NCBI RefSeq assembly: GCF_014201505.1
Contig: NZ_JACHEO010000008.1
Coordinates: 84,753-148,752 of the forward strand
Reading direction: 5' to 3'
Origin: Desulfoprunum benzoelyticum
GTDB lineage: Bacteria > Desulfobacterota > Desulfobulbia > Desulfobulbales > Desulfocapsaceae
Length of the DNA: 64,000 nucleotides
Of this stretch, positions 41,529 to 50,599 are shown one piece after another. Positions within the stretch are counted from its first letter, which is position 1, and each line of letters opens with the position of its first letter. The notes below the pieces were generated by a model that ran no database searches, was not told where the DNA came from, and saw nothing but the letters and a program-made list of their open reading frames with translations. The position numbers and the translations under genes are program-made.

Positions 41529-42821
41529 TCATATCTTCCGGTTTCGCCTATTTAATTGAATACAATCTTTAACATTGAAAGTTGCATACACAATTGATGG
41601 CCAAAGAATAAAAATGGCATTTCCGATTGTATGGAAATAAAACAACAGATTAAATAATACAAATATTGAAAGAGCAAGAGACAATCTAAACATCGTGGTT
41701 GAATACTGATCATGAAAATATTTTGAATATTTTTTCTTCGCCAGAAAAACAATACGATATAGACTCATCCAAAACAAAACAAATGGGATTGAACCGATGA
41801 GGCCTAAATCGGCAGCAACACTCAATATGCTGTGCGCGTTGCCACCGACATTCCAACCTCGAAGTTGTTCCTTAATTACTAACACATGAGACCCAAAACC
41901 AATACCCCATATGGGATTGTTTATAAACTCACGGATACATATAATACCCATAACATACCGTGCATTACCGGATGCAATATTTTCAATTTTAACCTGGCGT
42001 TGATATTTTAATAGATATTGATCCGTTAAAAATTTTCCTCTCTCCGTCTCAATGGCAATAAATATCGTCATGCAGGTAAGTATCAACAAGATTGCTATTA
42101 TTATCTTAAAACGAAAAGTCCCATAGTATAGTGCAAGAATTAATAGGCCTCCCAATATACCAAGAATGCCTGTAATAGAGAAAGTAAATAATATTAAGAA
42201 TATAGATGACAATAAGTACGGAATTAAATACCACGATTTTAATCCATTCTGAAAAATAAGAATATAACTTAGAAACACGCATGGAGCCAAGCCACTAACA
42301 AAATCAATCTTGTCGTTATGAAATCCACGTACCCAGAAAAAGCTACCAATACCCTTTTCGGCAAAACCACCGCTCATAAGTGAATGTCCTAAAAAAAATT
42401 CGTACCATCCGCTGAGCAATGGAATTAAGCCAAGAAGTAATATGCATAAAATTACTGTTTTTTTATCACTTGTTGTTACCTCCCGAGACAATACATTCCC
42501 AATAAAAAATAGCCATATGATATTCGCACCATCTGTTATCAAGGTTAACAGATAATTGTCGTTGGCTTTTCCCAAAATTGAAAAAACTAGAAACGACAAT
42601 ATGCATGATAAGTAGAACAATAAAAGCCATTTAATTGAGCGATAAAAAAAGGTATTCCTGTCGATTTTTACATGAGGAGCAGTTAGAAAAATTCCAATTA
42701 TAATGGCAAACTGTCTTGGGGTAGCGAAGCCTTCTTCCCCATAGTAAAGAACAATTGGATCATTGATCAGGGTAGCCAGATGATATATCAATAAAGCCAA
42801 TATTCCTTTATTAGGAAACAT
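41529..42821 (-). CDS. O-antigen polymerase/ligase-like membrane protein (Wzy candidate)
   Basis: 430 residues with about ten to twelve hydrophobic helices, for example LLLFYLSCILSFLVFSILG and FILFTFSITGILGILGGLLI. A large periplasmic loop between late helices has GIGFGSHVLVIKEQLRG followed by NAHSILSVAADLGLIGSIPF, the usual place of the Wzy_C/O-antigen ligase motif (N-x-H). The sequence is too divergent for more than a class-level call. It is flanked by a glycosyltransferase and an Fe-S protein in the AT-rich cassette, and no other Wzy is present in this cassette. Confidence 0.75.
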   Translation of the reverse strand: MFPNKGILALLIYHLATLINDPIVLYYGEEGFATPRQFAIIIGIFLTAPHVKIDRNTFFYRSIKWLLLFYLSCILSFLVFSILGKANDNYLLTLITDGANIIWLFFIGNVLSREVTTSDKKTVILCILLLGLIPLLSGWYEFFLGHSLMSGGFAEKGIGSFFWVRGFHNDKIDFVSGLAPCVFLSYILIFQNGLKSWYLIPYLLSSIFLILFTFSITGILGILGGLLILALYYGTFRFKIIIAILLILTCMTIFIAIETERGKFLTDQYLLKYQRQVKIENIASGNARYVMGIICIREFINNPIWGIGFGSHVLVIKEQLRGWNVGGNAHSILSVAADLGLIGSIPFVLFWMSLYRIVFLAKKKYSKYFHDQYSTTMFRLSLALSIFVLFNLLFYFHTIGNAIFILWPSIVYATFNVKDCIQLNRRNRKI

Positions 42822-42952
42822 AATGAACTCAGTAAATTAAAAAATCTTTCGAAAAATATTTTTACAATTCAACTAAAGCTTCGCAACAAACATTCTTTTA
42901 GCGAGAGTGCTTTTATAAAAACAATCTCAGTATAATCCAAACTACAAATATT

Positions 42953-44326
42953 TTATTTTCTTACATTTGTTCCTAGCATCTGCAAAAATAACTTGGCAGC
43001 TTTGATTGCAACGGTATAGCCAGGAATTGTAGCGGGAAAGTAGTAAAGAAAATGTCCGGTCTTTTCCATTGTTGCCGGATGATTGAGCAAAAACCGCCGA
43101 CGCCAGCCTGTTCTTGCCCAGAATGTCAGACGATATTTCCAGATCCAGAAGGGTACCAATCGCTTAATGAACCTTTGCAATAGCGTCGCCGGGTCATAGT
43201 CGAATTCGGGTGCAGCATCGCCCCTCTCTTTAAGCCAAGCATTGCGTGCAATCGCTGGCAGCAACTTACTGCGAGTAATACCTTTGATGACACACTCCTC
43301 AACCTGCGCCAGGGTTAATTCCTGGATTTGGATCATATCACTCATTTGCGCAGATTTGATGGCCAATTGGCCTTTTAATGTCCGACAGACTATGACTGTC
43401 TCATCGATTCCTCCGTGGTGGATGTCCCCCATCGTAATATCAGCGAGCCAATTGCCCCCGTCGGGGCATAGGAAACATCGATGCAATGAAAAATGAGGAA
43501 CCGCAACATCCAAACAGGCATATAGCGGCTTCTCTACAGTAGTACCGTCTAGGAACTCGAAGGAAGCGCTCCCTGGATAGGGTCCATCACGCCATGCTTT
43601 AAACTTGGCTTCTCCCGGATACTGAATTCCTAATGTGGCTGCAATGCTCGTGATGGAGTCGTAGCTTTGGATTTGTCCACAAAAGAGCCCAAGAGCCAAC
43701 ACAGTGCTTTCACGCAATTTGGCAATGCGCTCGGTTGCGCGCACCCACCCTCCAAGTTGGCATGGTGTCACTGTCATAGCGATACGCCTAGGTCTCTTGC
43801 GCAATTCCGGAATAAGGGTCGCCAGCATCGGCACAGGGCCATACTTGCTCATCATTGAGTCCCGGACAACCTGAGGATCACCGGTCAGTCGCGCAACTGG
43901 CCGTTCGTTATCCATCCCGATAACCGCGACCTCATCGACCTGCCTCGTTTCGAGCAGATGAAGCAGCAAAGAGGTAGCTACTCCCCCTGAAGCAGATTTT
44001 TGACGTATTTCAGGGTCGGTCGAGTGTCCCATCAGATACAGTCGTGTTGGGCCGCGATCTTGGACCATGCGGGTCCCACCAAAGCAATGTTGCTCTGCCC
44101 ACTGAACTACTGGGTAGCCTTGTCCGGGGCAGACCGCAAGGCACAACCCGCACTCCGTACACTTGGAATCGTCCATCACTGGCTCATGGGACTTGAAAAT
44201 GTCGATGACAAGCGCACCTGTAGGACACACTCCCACACACGCCCCACAACCGCAGCAAAGATGTGTGTTAAGCACTTCAACCCGAAGGCCGTTGCAATTG
44301 GCTCTTTTTTTGTTGTCGTACCCCAT
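42953..44326 (-). CDS. Coenzyme F420 hydrogenase/dehydrogenase beta-subunit-like Fe-S protein
   Basis: 457 residues. Two 4Fe-4S ferredoxin motifs open it (C24-x2-C27-x2-C30-x3-C34 and C56-x2-C59-x2-C62-x3-C66). The FrhB N and C domains follow, with GHSTDPEIRQKSASGGVATS and MTVTPCQLGGWVRA. Homologues in bacterial EPS loci are common but poorly understood; they may act as sugar reductases or with pyruvyl transferases, and bacteria of this type often lack F420. It overlaps the flippase stop by one base, so they are co-transcribed. Confidence 0.82.
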   Translation of the reverse strand: MGYDNKKRANCNGLRVEVLNTHLCCGCGACVGVCPTGALVIDIFKSHEPVMDDSKCTECGLCLAVCPGQGYPVVQWAEQHCFGGTRMVQDRGPTRLYLMGHSTDPEIRQKSASGGVATSLLLHLLETRQVDEVAVIGMDNERPVARLTGDPQVVRDSMMSKYGPVPMLATLIPELRKRPRRIAMTVTPCQLGGWVRATERIAKLRESTVLALGLFCGQIQSYDSITSIAATLGIQYPGEAKFKAWRDGPYPGSASFEFLDGTTVEKPLYACLDVAVPHFSLHRCFLCPDGGNWLADITMGDIHHGGIDETVIVCRTLKGQLAIKSAQMSDMIQIQELTLAQVEECVIKGITRSKLLPAIARNAWLKERGDAAPEFDYDPATLLQRFIKRLVPFWIWKYRLTFWARTGWRRRFLLNHPATMEKTGHFLYYFPATIPGYTVAIKAAKLFLQMLGTNVRK

Positions 44327-45834
44327 CAGCTTTGCCTCATCTCAGGTCTCGATAGTGCATTACGGGATACAGCAAGCGTAATAATGTCTTTTATCTCTCC
44401 AATCCTTACATTCGCAAACAACAAATAGCATGTTGAAAAGGCGATAAAAACAAAGGTTGAAACCACCAGCCCATCCGAAAAAAAACCATTCCTAAGTACC
44501 GCACAGATTATTGTTAACCCAACTCCAAACTTGTAACTAATTGGAGGTGAAAATCCCTTACCAAAACTGTTCCTCACAAAAAGAATTGAAAGCATATTTG
44601 CGCACACTACTCCTGCAATTTTAGCACCAGCAATTGCCAGTACTCCAAATGATTTAATAAAGAGGAGAGTACATACAATTTGTAATAAAATCTGAAAAAA
44701 ACTCACAGTTAAGCGAAAAGTGTTTTTTTCAAATGACGTTAGAATTGGAGTATTACCAAAATGCAGCGACGTGACTACATATTGGACACTAAACAACGAA
44801 AGGAGGTAGTCATACGACGAATATGAACGACCAAAGAGAGAAAGCAAATCACCGCTAAACGAAATAAGGAACAAAGCCGCTCCAGTCATAAAAAAAGAAC
44901 CTAACCTCTGAAGTAATGCATATGTTTTTTGTACAGCATCCATTTTTCCTGAAGCCAGCAGTGATGAAAACATTGGAACCAATGTCGTCCCCAATATCTG
45001 AGGAACAAGCCCTATCAGTGAACTAAGGCTGATCACTGCCTGGTACATACCGAGACCTTCCACATTTTGTATAGAAAGGATGACCATGCGGTCAAAGTTG
45101 CCGTACATAAAAGTGAAAACAGTGGCCGTCATGGCCGAGAGAGAAAATGCCCAAAAACCTGGAGGGAGAAACCAACCCGGTCGCATTGTAAATCGTGGAT
45201 CGCGTAAAATGCCAACCGCGCTAATGACGGCAGCTGCCATGTATCCAATCAGAAAGCCCCCCAGAATACATGGCATTCCATAATCAACTAGAATCTCGCG
45301 GTTGAAGAAAAACAGGACTGTGACGAGAGGCAGTAAAATCAGCCGCATCATCTGGCGAGCGATCGCTGTTACCTTGATGAGCATCAAACCGGCGGCAGCG
45401 TTAGCGAATGTTTCCGTCGCGACGATCACAAGTGACAAAAGCACGAACCAACCGTAGTTGCGCATGTCGAATTCTCGCTGCAACAAGAACTCAAAAGCCT
45501 TGGGATACAGCCAGAACAGCCCGAGCACCGCGGCCATCGCGATTATCAGGATTAACAGGTAAGAAAACACGAACCGCCCACGATCCTCGGCCTGGGTAAT
45601 CTTGGGCATGAAGACTGATAGAACTGGAGCACCTCCATAGACGACGAAGGTCGTGATGACGCTAATTAGGATCTGCGCCAGAGCGTACATACCCAGTACA
45701 GCTGGACCGACTCGGCCTAGCATGAGCGCTATTAGAAACGCAGCCGGCATGCCCAGGACGTTCATTACAACCAGCCACTTGGCTCCTTTGATACTGCGTT
45801 TCTTGATTTCGGACGTGCTGAGGAAATCGGTCAT
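44326..45834 (-). CDS. Wzx-type oligosaccharide flippase
   Basis: 502 residues from ATG 45834 (GGGGAAAC upstream; longer in-frame starts overlap the preceding gene extensively). Twelve or more hydrophobic helices in the MATE/PST pattern: GAKWLVVMNVLGMPAAFLIA at the start, FVLLSLVIVATETFANAAAG, and a final helix pair. It moves the undecaprenyl-linked repeat unit across the inner membrane. Its start overlaps the stop of the alpha/alpha-barrel gene. Confidence 0.85.
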   Translation of the reverse strand: MTDFLSTSEIKKRSIKGAKWLVVMNVLGMPAAFLIALMLGRVGPAVLGMYALAQILISVITTFVVYGGAPVLSVFMPKITQAEDRGRFVFSYLLILIIAMAAVLGLFWLYPKAFEFLLQREFDMRNYGWFVLLSLVIVATETFANAAAGLMLIKVTAIARQMMRLILLPLVTVLFFFNREILVDYGMPCILGGFLIGYMAAAVISAVGILRDPRFTMRPGWFLPPGFWAFSLSAMTATVFTFMYGNFDRMVILSIQNVEGLGMYQAVISLSSLIGLVPQILGTTLVPMFSSLLASGKMDAVQKTYALLQRLGSFFMTGAALFLISFSGDLLSLFGRSYSSYDYLLSLFSVQYVVTSLHFGNTPILTSFEKNTFRLTVSFFQILLQIVCTLLFIKSFGVLAIAGAKIAGVVCANMLSILFVRNSFGKGFSPPISYKFGVGLTIICAVLRNGFFSDGLVVSTFVFIAFSTCYLLFANVRIGEIKDIITLAVSRNALSRPEMRQS

Positions 45835-47264
45835 TTTTTGTTTCCCCGCAGCATCGAGCGGATGCGACCGTACAGGTCCACAGGATAGAAAGCCAGCCGA
45901 GCCTTGGTGGTACATTTGTAATAGAGGTATAGGCCCCAACTCCTGGGTGGCCACCAAGAAGTGATTTTCACAGTCTCGGGAGAATCCACGTAAATAAACC
46001 GCTTTGTCACGACGCGAACGGTCCTATTACAAACCTTTGCATCGATCTTTGCAGGGTCCATGATTAAACCGGTCAGAAATTCGAACCATTGGGCATTCCA
46101 GTTCATAGAGGCCGCCACATCCTCCCATACAATGCCACCGGTATTACGCCGAAGGTGTCCAGTGTCGTTCTTGCCAACAAAGCCAGGATAGGAGCCGTTA
46201 GCATGCGCACGGCTCAATATTGACTGTATCGTGTCCTCTGGCAAAGCACGATCCCCAATTAATGTCTTGACCTCATGTAGACCTAGGAGTGTCATACCGG
46301 CCCCGGCAACAAATTGCGGATTTTTCTCGATCTGGCCACGCCAAGCCGTGTGATAAAAGAGCCTCGTCTCGGGATCACGCATAGCCAGGATATACTGGCT
46401 TTGCGCACGAATGATTTCGGCAAAACGATCATCCTGGGTTACTTGATAAAGCGCCCAGAAACCTCGCAGGGACAGGCCGGTATAGAGAGTCACATAATTA
46501 TCAGGCTCTCGCTGTCTTGAAGTGAACTGATAGGAAAACCCGCCAGGCGCCATCCACTCGGAAGAAGGATCGTCAGCGATTGTTATTTGCCCGGCAATGA
46601 TTTTGTCGTTAACAATCTGCGTGTAATTCCAGCGCTCAATCAACCATTCGCCTACACGAAGTGCCCAATCCTTGAATTCAGTATCACCTGTCGTCTGGTA
46701 AATTGCCAAAAGAGCTTCAGCCGCCATAGTATTAAAATTGACGACGAAACGGTCTACGTTCGGACTGAAAAAATCAATCTCTGTAAATTTGAACGCTCCT
46801 TCGCTCTCAATCCATAAAACATCTAACCAATATCGACGAATATGATCAGTCGTTATTCGTATATATTTCTCACGTCTTTTTTGATCTACAAGACCAGCTA
46901 TCGACAAGAGAGCACAGATCCCTAGGGCGCAACTGACCAAGGACTGAAAGCGCTCATCCTCATGGCCTGTATGGCGAAATTTTCCAGTTTGTGGATCGTA
47001 CCGACTGGCAAGCAGGTCAGCGGCCAACGTCATGGATTCGCCCCAGCGCTGTTCTCTGCTTTTGCGATAAAGGTTTCCATAGCCACGGATCATAGCAGAT
47101 TGGGTCCAGGCGGTATCGTGAACTCGCTCCATACGTTTGGCCTCGGTGCGATGCACCACATACCCGTTGTAAGCACCGTACACATCACGCCATGTTTCAA
47201 GCCATGCAATCAGTTTACTAAGGGCAGTAATGATTGTGCCTTGTTCAATCATGATGTGACACAT
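45831..47264 (-). CDS. Alpha/alpha-barrel glycan-processing protein, unknown substrate
   Basis: 477 residues with repeating helix hairpins (DTAWTQSAMIRGYGNLYRKS, NFNTMAAEALLAIYQTTGDT, YVTLYTGLSLRGFWALYQVT), a six-hairpin glycosidase or epimerase-like toroid. No signal peptide is evident. I do not recognise a specific family; D-glucuronyl C5-epimerase or unsaturated glucuronyl hydrolase relatives are possible. It overlaps the oxidoreductase stop by 20 bases. Confidence 0.6.
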   Translation of the reverse strand: MCHIMIEQGTIITALSKLIAWLETWRDVYGAYNGYVVHRTEAKRMERVHDTAWTQSAMIRGYGNLYRKSREQRWGESMTLAADLLASRYDPQTGKFRHTGHEDERFQSLVSCALGICALLSIAGLVDQKRREKYIRITTDHIRRYWLDVLWIESEGAFKFTEIDFFSPNVDRFVVNFNTMAAEALLAIYQTTGDTEFKDWALRVGEWLIERWNYTQIVNDKIIAGQITIADDPSSEWMAPGGFSYQFTSRQREPDNYVTLYTGLSLRGFWALYQVTQDDRFAEIIRAQSQYILAMRDPETRLFYHTAWRGQIEKNPQFVAGAGMTLLGLHEVKTLIGDRALPEDTIQSILSRAHANGSYPGFVGKNDTGHLRRNTGGIVWEDVAASMNWNAQWFEFLTGLIMDPAKIDAKVCNRTVRVVTKRFIYVDSPETVKITSWWPPRSWGLYLYYKCTTKARLAFYPVDLYGRIRSMLRGNKK

Positions 47265-48261
47265 TCTCGGTTGAGAGCATGGACTGTACCACCGTCATGA
47301 CAACTTCGGCCTCAGCCGAGCCGGTTTCTGGCCTCTTCCCTTTTTCGATACAATCCGCGAATTCTATGAACTGCGTCATACTACCGCTCGTGCCGCGAGG
47401 CCGATACGTCTTGCGCCTTCCTTCCTTGTGTACAATAGAGAGCACCTTCCCATCAGTAGCTAAGCGGCCTTCCTCAAAGAAAATTTCTAATAAAATGTGT
47501 TCGGGGGAGGAAAAACTAGTACAGACCGTGGCACGCACTTCCCCAGGAAAGATAAGCGCTACAGTATCCCAGTCTGAATTGTCTAGGCGGGTGGGGATGT
47601 TGCGCACCCAACCTTGCGACGCCAGAGGTGAACCCAAGAGATAGGCTAGGACATCCAACAGATGAACACCAAGTTGCTCCATGCTTCCCCCAGGACAGGA
47701 TTTAACGTCCCGCCGCCAATCATGTCGAGATCTGCGGTCCAGTGTGTATACACCTTGAGTGAACAATGGACGCCCAAGCATACCTGTCTCAACGATACGT
47801 TTTATTTCGCGAAAAACGGGATCGCGACGCATTTGGTGGCCAACTTGCAAGATAACCTGCTTGTCGTTGCAGTACTGCCCAAGTTCCCGGCAATCACTCG
47901 GATCAGAAGCTAACGGTTTCTCTATTAAAATATGTTTCCCTGCATCAGCGACAGCCAAAACCAACTCCTTATGGTAAGGATTGGGTACAGTGATACAAAC
48001 TGCCTGAATGGCAGGTTCCGCCAGCAGGTCGACGATTCTGTTATAGCATTTTGTCTTGTACCGGCTGGCAAATTTGCGGGCCGTCTTTTCTTGAATGTCA
48101 TACACTCCGTGGATCGTGAATCTATTGCTCCGCATGATGTTGACGGCATTAGACGCTCCCCATCCACCAATGCCGATAAGACCTACACCAATAGGTCCAC
48201 GATTGGCCTTCAACTTAAATCGATTATAAAGGGATTGAGCTAATCGTTTTGGACTACGCAT
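47245..48261 (-). CDS. Gfo/Idh/MocA-family oxidoreductase
   Basis: 338 residues. The NAD(P) motif GVGLIGIGGWGASNAVNI is at 25-42, the EKPLASDPSDCRELGQYC motif carries the catalytic-site Lys-Pro, and GGSMEQLGVHLLDVLAYLLG is the substrate region. It oxidises or reduces a nucleotide sugar. It is intact, unlike the remnant at 38.1 kb, and the two are not near-identical. Confidence 0.87.
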   Translation of the reverse strand: MRSPKRLAQSLYNRFKLKANRGPIGVGLIGIGGWGASNAVNIMRSNRFTIHGVYDIQEKTARKFASRYKTKCYNRIVDLLAEPAIQAVCITVPNPYHKELVLAVADAGKHILIEKPLASDPSDCRELGQYCNDKQVILQVGHQMRRDPVFREIKRIVETGMLGRPLFTQGVYTLDRRSRHDWRRDVKSCPGGSMEQLGVHLLDVLAYLLGSPLASQGWVRNIPTRLDNSDWDTVALIFPGEVRATVCTSFSSPEHILLEIFFEEGRLATDGKVLSIVHKEGRRKTYRPRGTSGSMTQFIEFADCIEKGKRPETGSAEAEVVMTVVQSMLSTENVSHHD

Positions 48262-49270
48262 TTTTGACCAATGGAAGATAATTTTGGGTTGTAATCTCTT
48301 GACCGATGCATTCCGCTAGGCCGTCTTTCAATTTTATACTTGGCTGCCAACCGACGCAGGTACTCAGTTTCTCAGTACTGTAAAGAAGCCGCCTTGTCTG
48401 AAAGTAGAATTGGGCCATGCTGTAGCCATTGGGAAGTGCACGAAACTGACCTCGAATTACGCGAACGAACATGCGCACCGCATTCAGCACTAGAAAGCCA
48501 CTCACGCCTATCCGCCATGGCTGAAATCGCATGAGGCCAAGTACAATTTTCTTCCTGTTTAATTCCCACAATGGAGGTTGCTCGTCATCCACAACGAAGT
48601 ATATCCCTGCGGCCTCTGTCTTGGATGCCGCAAGGTATAACGCATCTAGAAAGTTGTCGACATGCACCAAGGGCACGCGAAGGTAAGGGTCAACCAACAC
48701 ACCCCGCCGAAGCCACGTCTGCTTTTTACCTAGCCAACGATGGCCGTAGATCAAACCCGGCCGGAGGATAACCAAACGGATTTTTTCTTCCTTAGCTCTA
48801 TTCTGCAAGGCTTGTTCGGCTAGCAATTTGCTTCGGCCATATAATTCACCTGGAGCAAGTCGGGGCTCCGCATCCTCTTTCAACGGGTTATCATCCGTCC
48901 GATTCCTATACCCCAGAGCGGCCACGCTGCTGACATAAATAAAACACGTCACCCCTTTTTCGACAGCCTGATCGAATAACTGCAAGGGCCATTCAACGTT
49001 AATCCGCAGGAACTCCTCCCAGGTACCCTCGCTGCCCGTCTTGCCTGCACAATGCACTAAGATATCGCTCGGTAACAAGGTAGCCGCCAACTTTTCATAG
49101 GTGTAGCATGATTTTCCGGTAACTTTCTGGTCGATAAGTTGTCTTCCAGAACGGATCACACCAAGGACGTTTTCTCCTCTTAGGTCGAGACCCTTGCAAA
49201 GTTCGCCACCGAGATATCCGTTGGCTCCTGTAATGATCCAGCGTCTTTTCATGAACTGGCGTTCACTCAT
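48254..49270 (-). CDS. NAD-dependent epimerase/dehydratase (extended SDR)
   Basis: 338 residues (ATG 49270, or 49252 at MKRRW). WIITGANGYLGGELCKGL is the NAD-binding start, and the catalytic Y-x3-K is GELYGRSKLLAEQ, with VSSVAALGY as the Ser segment. It modifies a nucleotide sugar. The product overlaps the glycosyltransferase stop by four bases and the oxidoreductase start by eight, so the four genes form one transcription unit. Confidence 0.85.
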   Translation of the reverse strand: MSERQFMKRRWIITGANGYLGGELCKGLDLRGENVLGVIRSGRQLIDQKVTGKSCYTYEKLAATLLPSDILVHCAGKTGSEGTWEEFLRINVEWPLQLFDQAVEKGVTCFIYVSSVAALGYRNRTDDNPLKEDAEPRLAPGELYGRSKLLAEQALQNRAKEEKIRLVILRPGLIYGHRWLGKKQTWLRRGVLVDPYLRVPLVHVDNFLDALYLAASKTEAAGIYFVVDDEQPPLWELNRKKIVLGLMRFQPWRIGVSGFLVLNAVRMFVRVIRGQFRALPNGYSMAQFYFQTRRLLYSTEKLSTCVGWQPSIKLKDGLAECIGQEITTQNYLPLVKNA

Positions 49271-50499
49271 GCTTCTTCCAAAGCCCCAGAGCCTGACATT
49301 TTAATGGCCTCAAGCGTGAATCTTCGCCAGGTGAAACGTTCCTGCACATCTTCCCGAGCGTACCGTGACATTGCAGCATAATCTTTGTCATTGAGGGAAA
49401 GGATCGAGTAGATTTTTTCAGCTATGGCTGAAGCACTGACCTTACTTACCACACCTCCGGTCTGCCCGTCGCGGATGATCTCTCCCGTGGCCGTGAGGAT
49501 ACGTCGCCCATCACCGGCGAAACCGACTGCCGGAGTTCCCGAAGCAAGGGATTCCAAATAAACTTGTCCAAACGATTCAATTGTGGTTGGTAAGACACAA
49601 ACTCGACTTATTGCATAAAAGCCAGGAAGCATTTCATGCTGAGTTCCGGCGAATACAAGCCGATCAGCAATGCCGATACTACTAGCATAGCTCTGTAATC
49701 GTTCTTTTTCTGGGCCGCTACCGACGAGAACAAGCTTTGCCCTTACTTTTAACAAGGAAAAAGCATCCATCAACATAGGAATGTGCTTTGCGCATGAAAG
49801 TCGCCCGACATAAAGAACGATGGTCTCGTCTTTTCGTAAACCATATTCTCTCTTTATAGTCTCAAAATATCTGGCACCATTTTCTGGAGAAAAAAAATCG
49901 GTATCCACGCCAGGTGAAATAACGTTGCAATCGCTCGACTTTTTGGGAAAATCTGCCAATAATTGGCTCCGCATATTCTCGCTAAAGGTAATGGCCGTTG
50001 ATTTTCTGGCCAATTCCCGCTCTAAATTAGAGGAGGTAAAGTAGGCCAAAGGCCATAACCCCAACAGCATTAATCTTCGCTTAATTGCCAAACCATGTGT
50101 CTGAAGAAAAAGACCTCTACAATTCATTCTGGCATTGGTCGGGTATATTTGGAGCAATGGACCAGAGTAACCACTACGCCGGATGCCCAAACCAACACAC
50201 GCTGAACGAGACCAGACCGCATTGGGATGAAACTCACCCAACACTGCGGGAATAGCTATCTGGGTAGTTGCCACTTGGCTAAGAAACTGGGCATGAGGCC
50301 ATCGAACAGGTTTAAAAGGGCAACGGATAATTTCAATCCCTTCATGAACCATCTGCAAAGGTTCATTTGGCGAATACTGAAAACAAAATATCTTGACATG
50401 ATGACCTAATTTGACAAGTTCACGCCCAATAAAGCGAAGTGAATTTTCCACTCCACCAATGCGTGGATATGCTGAGCTGTTGGCAATAAGTATGCGCAT
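49267..50499 (-). CDS. Family 4 glycosyltransferase
   Basis: 410 residues. RILIANSSAYPRIGGVENSL is the N-terminal loop, TIVLYVGRLSCAKHIPMLMD and the ESFGQVYLESLASGTPAVGF donor region complete GT-B. It is the first gene of the AT-richer cassette downstream of the GC-rich dehydratase gene; composition changes in the roughly 100-base gap between them. Confidence 0.88.
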   Translation of the reverse strand: MRILIANSSAYPRIGGVENSLRFIGRELVKLGHHVKIFCFQYSPNEPLQMVHEGIEIIRCPFKPVRWPHAQFLSQVATTQIAIPAVLGEFHPNAVWSRSACVGLGIRRSGYSGPLLQIYPTNARMNCRGLFLQTHGLAIKRRLMLLGLWPLAYFTSSNLERELARKSTAITFSENMRSQLLADFPKKSSDCNVISPGVDTDFFSPENGARYFETIKREYGLRKDETIVLYVGRLSCAKHIPMLMDAFSLLKVRAKLVLVGSGPEKERLQSYASSIGIADRLVFAGTQHEMLPGFYAISRVCVLPTTIESFGQVYLESLASGTPAVGFAGDGRRILTATGEIIRDGQTGGVVSKVSASAIAEKIYSILSLNDKDYAAMSRYAREDVQERFTWRRFTLEAIKMSGSGALEEA

Positions 50500-50599
50500 T
50501 AGTTTAGAAAAAACTGTGAAACATTCTTTTGTTTATCTGGTATTGTTGATGTTTTTACTAAAACCACTATATCTGAAAGTGCTGTGCGTTTTTCTTTTT

